From Candidatus Woesearchaeota archaeon (GTDB lineage Archaea; Nanobdellota; Nanobdellia; Woesearchaeales; JABMPP01), in assembly GCA_018303405.1 (NCBI GenBank), contig JAGVYD010000006.1, forward strand, positions 1-35,088: DNA of 35,088 nucleotides, read 5' to 3'. Shown here piece after piece: positions 15,571 through 21,930 of this stretch (positions are counted from its first letter, which is position 1; every line of letters starts with the position of its first letter). The notes beneath the pieces were generated by a model, which was given only the letters and a program-made list of their open reading frames with translations, was not told the DNA's origin and made no database searches. A program made the position numbers and the translations under genes.

Positions 15571-15644
15571 TGGACTGGCCGGGATTTGAACCCGGAGCCT
15601 CCCCATTGCCAACGGGGCGTTATGCCGGATTTAACTACCAGCCC
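15571..15644 (-). tRNA. tRNA-Ala (GGC)
   Basis: The minus strand folds as a full cloverleaf. Acceptor GGGCTGG pairs with CCAGTCC and includes the G3-T70 wobble that marks tRNA-Ala. The D stem is GTTA/TAAC, the anticodon stem CCCCG/TGGGG with loop TTGGCAA (anticodon GGC), and the T arm is CCGGG-TTCAAAT-CCCGG. The discriminator is A and CCA is not encoded. There is no intron. Two perfect inverted repeats lie just beyond its 5' end: GAGCTG-gcct-CAGCTC (15646-15661) and TGGGATT-N11-AATCCCA (15679-15703). Confidence 0.95.
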
Positions 15645-15783
15645 AGAGCTGGCCTCAGCTCGCACGGAATCGTATTAATGGGATTTCGCGCTGCTCAATC
15701 CCATAAACTCAATGCATCGCCGAAGCATCTCGTGAATGTAGCTTTAAGAATGCTTTATAAACTTATTCTTCATTTTTGAGTAT

Positions 15784-16578
15784 ATGCACAAGATTATCTA
15801 CGCCACTGACCTGCACGGCAATAAGGTATTATTCCAAAAGCTGTTCGCCGAAGCTGCAAAAAACAAGGCAAAGGCAATTGTCTATGGCGGCGACATTGGC
15901 CCGCTCGAAACGTCCGGATTAAAGGACAGGATAGAAAACCAGAAAAAATTCCTTTTGGACTTCCTGCTGCCAAAGATCAAGGACCTCAAAAAAAAGAAAA
16001 TTGGCTTCTACTGCATCATGGGCAACGGCGATTTCAAGGTCAATGAGGGCATTTTGGTTGAAGCAGACAAGAGAGGAGAACTGCACTATTTGCAAATGAA
16101 AGCAGCCGTGCTTGGAAAGCATAAAATTGCAGGATATGGCTTTGTCAATCTTTTCCCTTTTGCAACAAAAGACTGGGAAAAGCCCGAATTCGAGATGGTG
16201 CAGAGGGAAGGAATAAGGACCGTGCCTGTTGAAAGGACCACAATGAGCGAGGATTTGGCAGCCCTGAAAATGCTCTTTGACCCAAAAAAAACAGTCTATG
16301 TGCTTCACGCGCCGCCTTTTGACTCATTGCTGGATATGATTTACGGCGAAAGCCATGTCGGCTCAAAGGCAATAAGGCAGTTCATTGAGGAAACCCAGCC
16401 ACGGCTGACCCTGCATGGCCACATACATGAATCTTCAGAAGTGTCCGGAAGCTTTGCTGACAGAATAGGCCGGACAATATGCCTTAATCCGGGCGCAAAC
16501 CCATATGCAGACAAGGCAAGATTCCTCCTGTTAGACCTTGATGACCTGAAGAAAATCAAGATTCTTGAAGCAAAATAA
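15784..16578 (+). CDS. Calcineurin-like metallophosphoesterase
   Basis: The 264-residue protein shows the full dinuclear metal set of this superfamily: TDLHGN (DxH), YGGDIGP (GD), MGNGD (GN, catalytic His replaced by Gly-Asp context), VLHAPP, and LHGHIHES (GHxH). It would hydrolyse a phosphomono- or diester, or act as a nuclease; the substrate is not visible. Its size and order match single-domain archaeal phosphoesterases. A TATA box (TTTATAAAC, ~15753-15761) lies 23-31 bp upstream of the ATG. The gene is convergent with the CcdA-like gene, with 5 bp between them. Confidence 0.85.
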   Translation: MHKIIYATDLHGNKVLFQKLFAEAAKNKAKAIVYGGDIGPLETSGLKDRIENQKKFLLDFLLPKIKDLKKKKIGFYCIMGNGDFKVNEGILVEADKRGELHYLQMKAAVLGKHKIAGYGFVNLFPFATKDWEKPEFEMVQREGIRTVPVERTTMSEDLAALKMLFDPKKTVYVLHAPPFDSLLDMIYGESHVGSKAIRQFIEETQPRLTLHGHIHESSEVSGSFADRIGRTICLNPGANPYADKARFLLLDLDDLKKIKILEAK

Positions 16579-16583
16579 TATGC

Positions 16584-17297
16584 TTAAGTGATGTACAGCA
16601 GCATCCAGATTCCCACGCCGGTCAGAAGCAGTCCGACAATCAGGCGCATGTATTTCTTATTGGCGTTTCTCCAGGCCTCCATTGCCTGTGTTGACAATCC
16701 TTTGTAGACAAGGAACATTATGATAAAGAGCGGCAGGACAAATATGATGTTGTACAGGACAAGGTAGCTCATGTTCAATGCCGTGAAGCCGTTTATTGAC
16801 ATTAGGGTCAGAACTGCGAGGTAGACCGCTCCTGTGCATGGCAATTCAACCAGCGCGACAACAACGCCGAGCACAAAGGATATTGAGCCGCTGAGCATTG
16901 CTGATTGTTTTCCTTTCCCGCCCAATTTCTCTGCGATATCCTTTATTTTCTGGGCATAGCCGGGCAATATCTGGAGAGAAGGCCCCTTTCCATACCAAAA
17001 AAAATCCTTGAGCTCAAGCAGGCCAAAGATTATGATTGCTATGCCAATTATGATATAAGCATAGACTGAAAAATTGCCAAGGTGCTGGATAATTGGCAGC
17101 AATACCAATCCTGCGACCATGTAAGTTATGAATACACCGAATATGTAGATTGTGCCGTCCAGGAGCATGCGCTTCATGTCATGCGTCTTCTTCAGCAGAT
17201 AAGAAAGCAGGAAAATGAGAACTCCGAATGCGCAGGGATTGATTCCATCAATGAGGGAAGCCCCGATTACAAAGGGGAGTGATAGTTCAGTTGCCAT
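16584..17297 (-). CDS. ccdA: CcdA/DsbD-type thiol-disulfide transporter
   Basis: The 237-residue membrane protein has six or more hydrophobic helices and the two cysteines that define CcdA: INPCAF (Cys22) in the first helix and VELPCTGAVY (Cys154) in the fourth. CcdA moves reducing equivalents from cytoplasmic thioredoxin to proteins outside. Its own TATA box (TTTATATAC, ~17322-17330) is 25-33 bp before the start. The gene lies 62 bp downstream of an exported protein with several Cys and His, on the same strand, which is a plausible client. No thioredoxin-like domain is attached. Confidence 0.88.
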   Translation of the reverse strand: MATELSLPFVIGASLIDGINPCAFGVLIFLLSYLLKKTHDMKRMLLDGTIYIFGVFITYMVAGLVLLPIIQHLGNFSVYAYIIIGIAIIIFGLLELKDFFWYGKGPSLQILPGYAQKIKDIAEKLGGKGKQSAMLSGSISFVLGVVVALVELPCTGAVYLAVLTLMSINGFTALNMSYLVLYNIIFVLPLFIIMFLVYKGLSTQAMEAWRNANKKYMRLIVGLLLTGVGIWMLLYIT

Positions 17298-17359
17298 CTT
17301 AACTATGGTAAATTTGCAGGAAGAGTATATAAAATTTGTTATAGGGAGTTATAAGGGGA

Positions 17360-18139
17360 TTAGCCAAACTCAATCTCAATCTCATCCCCGTCTTTCCAGA
17401 CATAATTCTCGTATTCCTCGCTTGGAACGCCATTGACAGACATTTTGATTGCCCCTGCTGCCCCGCCTGGACAGGCATCGCCATTGCAGTAATCGCCTAT
17501 GCAGCCATCTGCAAACCTCATCTCCATTTGTTCAAAAAATGCCTTAAGCGTCAGCTCAGATGGGTCCATCATTGCTTCGGTTGCCGGGTCAACAGGCTCG
17601 ACATCATGCCAATGTATCAGGTTCCTTTCCTTGTGGGTATGCGCCATGCTTAACAGGCCGGTTTCAAGGGGGAAACTCACATCTTCCCCGCAAAGGTGGA
17701 CAGCAATGTCCGCATGGACATGCATGGCTATTGTGCATTCCTCAGGTGTCTTGCAGACAACTATGCCGCTTTCCCCTCCCTCAGAATAGAATGTGAAGAC
17801 ACTGAACAGCAGCCCAAGGATTACTGCAAAGAATATTGCCAGGGTGAGCACTGGGTTCCAGGCGATTTTGCCCTGCGGAAAATAGTGGTTCCTGAAGATG
17901 ACGAGCAAGGCAGCCAATATAACTAAGGAAACAAGGGTTATCCAGCCAAAGTTGGGCAGGACAAGGTTTTGGCCGAGATACTCCATTTTCAGCTGGAAAT
18001 TGGGCAGTTGCCTGACAATATCCCAGAACCTGTCTGACATTCCGGCAGCTTTAGCCTCTTCCTCCTGTGCATATGCCAGAGGCAACAATATCAAAAGAAC
18101 AAAGCCCAAAAGCATGTGTTTATGGCCACGAAATTGCAT
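17360..18139 (-). CDS. Exported His/Cys-rich membrane protein
   Basis: The 259-residue protein has a signal-like helix (~9-25, ending AYAQ), two more hydrophobic segments (~64-82 and ~96-117), and an outside C-terminal domain. That domain has Cys129 and Cys135 (VCKTPEEC), Cys150, and His140/142/148 (MHVHADIAVH), His167/169 (AHTH) and His176/178 (IHWH). A further trio of Cys lies at 213/218/223 (CIGDYCNGDAC). The spacing suggests metal binding or a disulfide-bearing thiol protein. The start MQFRGH has a TATA box (TTTATATA, ~18160-18168) ~25 bp upstream; the longer frame to 18316 runs through the repeat element and is rejected. Family not recognised; link to CcdA is inferred from adjacency. Confidence 0.75.
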   Translation of the reverse strand: MQFRGHKHMLLGFVLLILLPLAYAQEEEAKAAGMSDRFWDIVRQLPNFQLKMEYLGQNLVLPNFGWITLVSLVILAALLVIFRNHYFPQGKIAWNPVLTLAIFFAVILGLLFSVFTFYSEGGESGIVVCKTPEECTIAMHVHADIAVHLCGEDVSFPLETGLLSMAHTHKERNLIHWHDVEPVDPATEAMMDPSELTLKAFFEQMEMRFADGCIGDYCNGDACPGGAAGAIKMSVNGVPSEEYENYVWKDGDEIEIEFG

Positions 18140-18174
18140 ATTGAATCCTTGCCGGGGAGTATATAAATAATTTT

Positions 18175-18359
18175 CGGCTGAAATCAGCTTTGCCCGAAAA
18201 GTGAGTTTGGGCATCAGTTTTGCGAAGCCCATCCCTGGATGAGTTAAGCATTTTTCGGGGTTGCAGAGGAGAAAAAGGCAATGCACGAGAAGCTGCAATG
18301 CTGAGCAGATGCCCAAACCGAGCCGGAAGGCGAGTTTTCGGGCAAAGCCGGCTGAAATC
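18175..18359 (+). mobile_element. 162-bp MITE-like element with flanking 11-bp duplication
   Basis: The element spans 18187-18348. Its ends are perfect 14-bp inverted repeats, GCTTTGCCCGAAAA and TTTTCGGGCAAAGC. A second inner pair, GTTTGGGCATC (18205-18215) and GATGCCCAAAC (18308-18318), is also perfect. It is flanked on both sides by CGGCTGAAATC (18175-18185 and 18349-18359), as a target-site duplication would be. It has no coding capacity, and a second copy is cut by the start of the window. It lies in the gap between the His/Cys-rich protein promoter and the CEFC-peptide promoter. Confidence 0.7.
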
Positions 18360-18381
18360 GAAAAGTTTAAATATAAGTAGT

Positions 18382-18426
18382 ATATAAATATGTATACTAA
18401 TATACAGATTAGTATTTATAAGGAGG
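18382..18426 (+). promoter_or_regulatory. Promoter, palindromic operator and strong Shine-Dalgarno site
   Basis: TATATAAATA (18381-18390) is a strong TATA box. At the predicted start of transcription stands a perfect inverted repeat ATACTAAT-N6-ATTAGTAT (18394-18401 and 18408-18415). It is followed by AAGGAGG (18420-18426), the best ribosome-binding site in the window, eight bases before the ATG at 18435. A repressor at this site would shut off the short peptide gene. A metal- or redox-sensing regulator would fit the products, by inference. Confidence 0.6.
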
Positions 18427-18434
18427 ATGGCAAG

Positions 18435-18512
18435 ATGGATAAAAAAAAGAAATCAGGCAAGGAGAAGGAGTCCAAGGAAAACTCCAATAAGCATGCGTGC
18501 GAATTTTGCTGA
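18435..18512 (+). CDS. 25-residue Lys-rich peptide ending in HACEFC
   Basis: The reading frame MDKKKKSGKEKESKENSN-KHACEFC follows a strong Shine-Dalgarno site and a regulated-looking promoter. It is rich in Lys, Glu and Ser and ends in His-Ala-Cys-Glu-Phe-Cys, a possible metal or thiol site at the extreme C-terminus. A T-run (18515-18522) right after the stop looks like a terminator, so this could be a mono-cistronic small gene. An overlapping frame from 18427 (47 codons) is less likely given the spacing. Support is from the signals around it and the Cys tail; no homologue is known to me. Confidence 0.5.
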   Translation: MDKKKKSGKEKESKENSNKHACEFC

Positions 18513-18530
18513 TATTTTTTTTATTATTCT
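18513..18530 (+). terminator. Oligo-T terminator after the CEFC peptide
   Basis: GATATTTTTTTTATTATTC follows the stop codon directly. An eight-T run of this kind is enough to stop archaeal RNA polymerase. The next gene has its own TATA box. Confidence 0.45.
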
Positions 18531-18599
18531 TAAATTCTATTTGAAAGTAGCGTGTTCTCGCAAATTATAAATATGATTAGGTATCCAGAAACAATAACA

Positions 18600-19982
18600 A
18601 TGGTTAACAATGCCAAAAGGTTTGATGCGATAGTCATTGGCGGTGGCTCCTGCCTGAATATTGCTGATGAAATCTATGGACTGGGAAAAAAGGTGGCAAT
18701 AATAGAAGAAGGCCCACTAGGAGGGACCTGCCTCAACAGGGGCTGCATACCGAGCAAGATGTTCATACATGTGGCTGATGTGATGGAAACAATAGCCAAT
18801 GCAAAAAAGCTTGGCATAAAAGTTGGCCAGGCAAAGGCAAATTATTCAAGAATTGCAAAGAGAGTCAATTCCCTGGTTGACAGCGATGCATGGGAAATTG
18901 AAAAAGGGATTCGTGCAGAAAAGAATTTCACGCTTTACAAGAAAAGGGCAAAATTTATCGGGAAAAAAATAGTCCAGGTGGGCAACGAGACAATTACTGC
19001 TGATAAAATATTCATAGGGGCCGGCACAAGGCCATTGATATTGCCCATCCCGGGGATTGAGGATACACCTTTCTTGACAAGCACGGAAGCCTTGCGCCTG
19101 AAAAAAATCCCGAAATCAATGGTAATCCTGGGAGGAGGATACATTGCTGCTGAGCTTGCCCATTTCTTTGGCAGTTTCGGGACAAGAATAAGCATTGTGG
19201 AAATGACTGACAGGATGCTGGGGGCAGAGGATGAGGAGATTTCAAGGGCATTTACAAAGGCTTTCTCTGGCAAGCATAAGCTTTTACTCGGATATAAAGG
19301 GATTAAGGTGGGTAAAACAAAGCAGGGGATTTTCCTGAGGGCGAAGAATGTTGCTAATGGAAAGTCAAAGACCCTCCAGGCTGAAAAGCTGCTCGTTGCT
19401 GTCGGGAGGGTGCCCAATTCCGACCTCCTTGATGTCGCCAAGTCCGGCATAGCCACCAATAATCACGGGTACATCAAAGTGGATGGATATATGCAGACCA
19501 ATGTGCCGGGGATCTGGGCCATAGGGGATATTGCAGGCATTTACCTGTTTAAGCATTCTGCCAATCTTGAAGCACAATTTGCATTCCATAATGCGTACCA
19601 TCCTGGCCATGAGCAGAAAGTTGATTACACTGCAATGCCGCATGCCGTTTTCTCCTCGCCGCAAGTGGCAGGGGTAGGCATGACTGAGAATGATGCGAAA
19701 GCAAAAAAGATAGATTATGTTGCGGGAAGATATGAATACAGGAGAACTGCAATGGGTGCCGCGATGATGGAGGCGGGCGGTTTTGTGAAAGTCATTGCTG
19801 CCAAAAAAACCGGGATGATTTTAGGCTGCCATATTATAGGGCCTGAAGCCTCGACGCTAATCCATGAAGTAGTGGTCGCCATGCAAAACAATGGGACAGT
19901 AAATGCTATCCGCAAGGCAGTGCATGCCCATCCAGCACTGTCTGAAGTTGTGCAGAGGGCATTCAACAATTTGCCCATGTAA
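18600..19982 (+). CDS. Pyridine nucleotide-disulfide oxidoreductase (dihydrolipoamide dehydrogenase / mycothione reductase-like)
   Basis: The 460-residue flavoprotein has an N-terminal FAD motif of unusual form (VIGGGSCLNIAD), the redox-active pair in GGTCLNRGCIPSK (Cys44 and Cys49), a NAD(P)H motif (ILGGGYIAAE), the second FAD motif (IWAIGDIAG), and the C-terminal catalytic dyad HAHPALSE. The N-terminal wording resembles mycothione reductase more than classic lipoamide dehydrogenase, but actinobacterial thiol is not expected here, so the substrate is an unknown disulfide. Start MVNNAKRF is chosen because a TATA-like AAATTATAAATATG (~18566-18579) is ~25 bp upstream; the ORF is open earlier. 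It follows the CEFC peptide and could share its redox theme. Confidence 0.88.
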   Translation: MVNNAKRFDAIVIGGGSCLNIADEIYGLGKKVAIIEEGPLGGTCLNRGCIPSKMFIHVADVMETIANAKKLGIKVGQAKANYSRIAKRVNSLVDSDAWEIEKGIRAEKNFTLYKKRAKFIGKKIVQVGNETITADKIFIGAGTRPLILPIPGIEDTPFLTSTEALRLKKIPKSMVILGGGYIAAELAHFFGSFGTRISIVEMTDRMLGAEDEEISRAFTKAFSGKHKLLLGYKGIKVGKTKQGIFLRAKNVANGKSKTLQAEKLLVAVGRVPNSDLLDVAKSGIATNNHGYIKVDGYMQTNVPGIWAIGDIAGIYLFKHSANLEAQFAFHNAYHPGHEQKVDYTAMPHAVFSSPQVAGVGMTENDAKAKKIDYVAGRYEYRRTAMGAAMMEAGGFVKVIAAKKTGMILGCHIIGPEASTLIHEVVVAMQNNGTVNAIRKAVHAHPALSEVVQRAFNNLPM

Positions 19983-20049
19983 TTCATCCTGCGCCGAAAA
20001 ATTTAAGAATAAAGACTTTCCTGTGATTCATTGAAAAAAAGGTGATGTT

Positions 20050-20463
20050 ATGGCTGATGATTGCGTATTTTGCAAAATAGCAAAGGGAGAAATCCCGGCC
20101 TCTAAAGTTTATGAAGACAAGAACTACCTGGTTTTCCTGGACATTATGCCTGCCAATAAAGGGCACCTGCTCGTTATCCCAAAAAAGCATTACCTCAGCC
20201 TCGAGGAAATGCCAGAAAAAGCAGCTACTGGCCTCATTCTTATAGAGCAAAAGGCCATCAAAGCAATGGTCAAGACATTGAATCCGGACGGATACAATTG
20301 CCTGCAGAACAACCATTTCGCGGCAGGGCAGCTTATCCCGCATGCGCATGTTCACATTATTCCAAGGTACAACAGCGACAGGTTCAAGCTCGACTGGCCG
20401 CATATCAGCTATGACAGCGGCGAGCTGGATGAATTCACAAGGAAGATAAAGAAAGGCTGGTAA
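20050..20463 (+). CDS. HIT-family nucleotide hydrolase
   Basis: The 137-residue protein has the HIT motif HAHVHIIPR and the N-terminal CVFCKIAKGEIPA that in Hint-type members binds zinc with later His residues. KGHLLVIPKKHY is the usual middle block. It would hydrolyse adenosine phosphoramidates or dinucleoside polyphosphates. A GGTGATG (20041-20047) lies just before the ATG and a TATA-like AAAAATTTAAG (~19996-20006) is further up. Full length. Confidence 0.92.
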   Translation: MADDCVFCKIAKGEIPASKVYEDKNYLVFLDIMPANKGHLLVIPKKHYLSLEEMPEKAATGLILIEQKAIKAMVKTLNPDGYNCLQNNHFAAGQLIPHAHVHIIPRYNSDRFKLDWPHISYDSGELDEFTRKIKKGW

Positions 20464-20473
20464 GTAAAAAGCT

Positions 20474-20583
20474 TTTTATAAGGACCATTTCTCTTAAGTC
20501 ATGAATTTACCAGGCCAAGTTGGCATGGAGTTTTGGGTATTGAGCAAGGCGAAATACCCGCAATACTAATCCGGGTGTCAGCT
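20474..20583 (+). promoter_or_regulatory. Promoter and 5' leader of tRNA-Met
   Basis: TTTTTATAAGG (20473-20483) should start transcription near 20501, giving an ~84-nt leader before the tRNA. The leader contains GGGTATT...AATACCC (20535-20541 and 20553-20559). The second arm extended, ATACCCGC (20554-20561), is a perfect complement of the tRNA 5' acceptor strand plus T8 (GCGGGTAT, 20584-20591). It can therefore compete with the acceptor stem. A 22-codon leaderless frame from 20501 is possible but has no other support. Confidence 0.4.
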
Positions 20584-20681
20584 GCGGGTATAACTCAGCT
20601 TGGTTAGAGTGTCGGTCTCATAAAATGAGATATTCATTTTGGGCAAGCCGAAAGTCCCGAGTTCAAATCTCGGTACCCGCA
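20584..20681 (+). tRNA. tRNA-Met-type (CAT) with a 23-nt intron
   Basis: Acceptor GCGGGTA/TACCCGC, D stem ACTC/GAGT, anticodon stem TCGGT/GCCGA, anticodon CAT, and T arm CCGAG-TTCAAAT-CTCGG give a full cloverleaf once 20623-20645 is removed. The intron lies at position 37/38. The splice sites form a textbook bulge-helix-bulge: central helix CTCA with TGGG, bulges TA|A and CA|A, and an intron hairpin AAATGA/TCATTT. CCA is not encoded. A CAT anticodon could also be the Ile2 tRNA modified at C34; elongator Met is more likely. Confidence 0.93.
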
Positions 20682-20750
20682 TAGCCTTTTAGGAAAAGGC
20701 TATCATCCAAAAATGTTTTTCCTCCGGAAAAACGATTTGCTACGCAAATC
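20681..20750 (+). repeat. Three-hairpin array A, directly after tRNA-Met
   Basis: Three perfect inverted repeats follow each other: ATAGCCTTTT-agg-AAAAGGCTAT (20681-20703), GTTTTTCC-tcc-GGAAAAAC (20715-20733) and GATTTGC-tac-GCAAATC (20734-20750). Each loop is three bases. A similar array with different stem sequences is at 26060-26132. The first hairpin starts on the discriminator base of the tRNA, so it may also mark the 3' end of the precursor. Confidence 0.6.
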
Positions 20751-20796
20751 ATTTGAATGGTAGTCTTTCCAAAGGCACAAAAGATTATGGAATTTT

Positions 20797-21663
20797 CTAC
20801 AACGAATCAATTACCTGCCTGCTGATGTGTGAAAGGTCTGGCTTTATATGGCCGTACATGTTGATTGCATGCTTCGGCTTCAGGTTCATTATCCTTGCCA
20901 GTTCTTCCAGCGGCATGCCCGCGTTCCTTGCCCGCCAGCCAAAGTCCCTGCGGATTTCCACAGTTGTTGTCGGGAACTGCTGGAGAAGGCGCTGGAGCCA
21001 TATGACATTCAGCTTATCAGATTTATTGGACCTAGTGAATATGTAGTCTGATTCGGCCTCCCTGTTCCGTTCCCAGACATCAAGGTATTGCCTAGCCTCG
21101 TGGACAAATTTCTTGTTGAGCGGGATTGGCCTTTTCTTTCCAGAAGAAGCCAGGATTGTCACCTGCGGATTTTTCTCGCTAAAGTCGAGGTCTTCCTTTG
21201 TTATGCGCATCAACTCCCGCGGGATTATTCCGGTGTAATACAATAGGCCGACAGCAATGTAATCCCTGGCCTGCAACGGATCTGCCAATGACTCAGGCCT
21301 GTAAAACTCCAACAGCTTTTCCAGCTTTGGCGTGCCGGATGTGACGGCATTTGCTGCTGGCGCTGTCACGCCTGCCATTTGCTTGCTGATATCCTTAAGA
21401 GGGTTTGGAATTCCATCAATAACCTCCCTGCCTGCAAAATATGAGAATAATGCCTTGTAATGCTGGCGCCTGGTGTTGTTTGACAGGCCCGGCCTGACAG
21501 CGGGGTCGAGAAAATTCAGCAAGTCTCCCTTGGTTGCCGCATTGACAGGCTTGCCCATGACTTTCTCAAACAGAGCCATGGTCTTGGAATAGGTCAACAG
21601 TGAAACTTCACTGTAATTATTCTTGTAAGCCTTCAATTCCCGTGAATAATCTGTCCTGACCAT
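20797..21663 (-). CDS. Tyrosine recombinase-like protein with altered active site
   Basis: The 288-residue protein has a core-binding part (~1-95, YSEVSLLTYSKTMALFEKVMG) and a catalytic part. YYTGIIPREL carries the first Arg (149), SSGKKRPIP the lysine (~176), IRRDFGW the second Arg (238/239) and INMYGH the tyrosine (270). Both usual His positions differ: the HxxR His is Val/Glu and the GH-type His before the Tyr is Asn260. It may therefore be a divergent chromosomal Xer-like enzyme or an inactive or specialised integrase. Start MVRTDY is preferred because a TATA-like ATTTAAAAAG is 22-32 bp upstream. It is near the tRNA-Met and has a structured GC-rich region upstream. It is not clearly part of an island. 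Confidence 0.75.
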   Translation of the reverse strand: MVRTDYSRELKAYKNNYSEVSLLTYSKTMALFEKVMGKPVNAATKGDLLNFLDPAVRPGLSNNTRRQHYKALFSYFAGREVIDGIPNPLKDISKQMAGVTAPAANAVTSGTPKLEKLLEFYRPESLADPLQARDYIAVGLLYYTGIIPRELMRITKEDLDFSEKNPQVTILASSGKKRPIPLNKKFVHEARQYLDVWERNREAESDYIFTRSNKSDKLNVIWLQRLLQQFPTTTVEIRRDFGWRARNAGMPLEELARIMNLKPKHAINMYGHIKPDLSHISRQVIDSL

Positions 21664-21721
21664 GAGAATTGCCATTGTCCTAACTTTTTAAATCTTTCCT
21701 AAAAGTCACCACTATAAAATA

Positions 21722-21925
21722 GTCAATTGACTTACGAAATAGGGCTGAAGCGAAAAGAGTAAAATCTGCATTTTCCACCAGTCCATGGCTGGTGGCAAAA
21801 AACCATTAGGCGTTCCAGAAAGTGGAAAATGCAGGGTCTGAACGAGCGACCCGGGCGAACGAAGTGAGCGGGCATGCAGCCGGCCTGTGACCGGCTGTGG
21901 TCGCGAGTGATTGACGAAAAAACAA
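21722..21925. other. Structured noncoding region upstream of the recombinase
   Basis: This gene-free stretch is richer in G+C than other gaps. It has an inverted repeat CTGCATTTTCCAC (21766-21778) with GTGGAAAATGCAG (21822-21834). Nested in it is CCACCAG-N7-CTGGTGG (21775-21795), so two foldings compete. A third hairpin CAGCCGG-cctgtga-CCGGCTG lies at 21877-21897, next to CGAACGAAGTGAGCG. It could be a recombination site, an RNA gene or a relic element. No homologue is known to me. Confidence 0.4.
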
Positions 21926-21930
21926 AAATA

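Noticed and set aside
17360-18316. Longer start for the His/Cys-rich protein
   Set aside because: The extra 59 residues are a translation of the promoter and the repeat element; TATA spacing supports the start at 18139.
18427-18570. 47-codon frame overlapping the CEFC peptide
   Set aside because: Its start touches the Shine-Dalgarno site itself, so it is too close to be translated from it, and it overlaps the terminator.
20501-20569. 22-codon leaderless ORF before tRNA-Met
   Set aside because: Its only support is the TATA spacing, which is also explained by the tRNA leader; the sequence has no recognisable feature.
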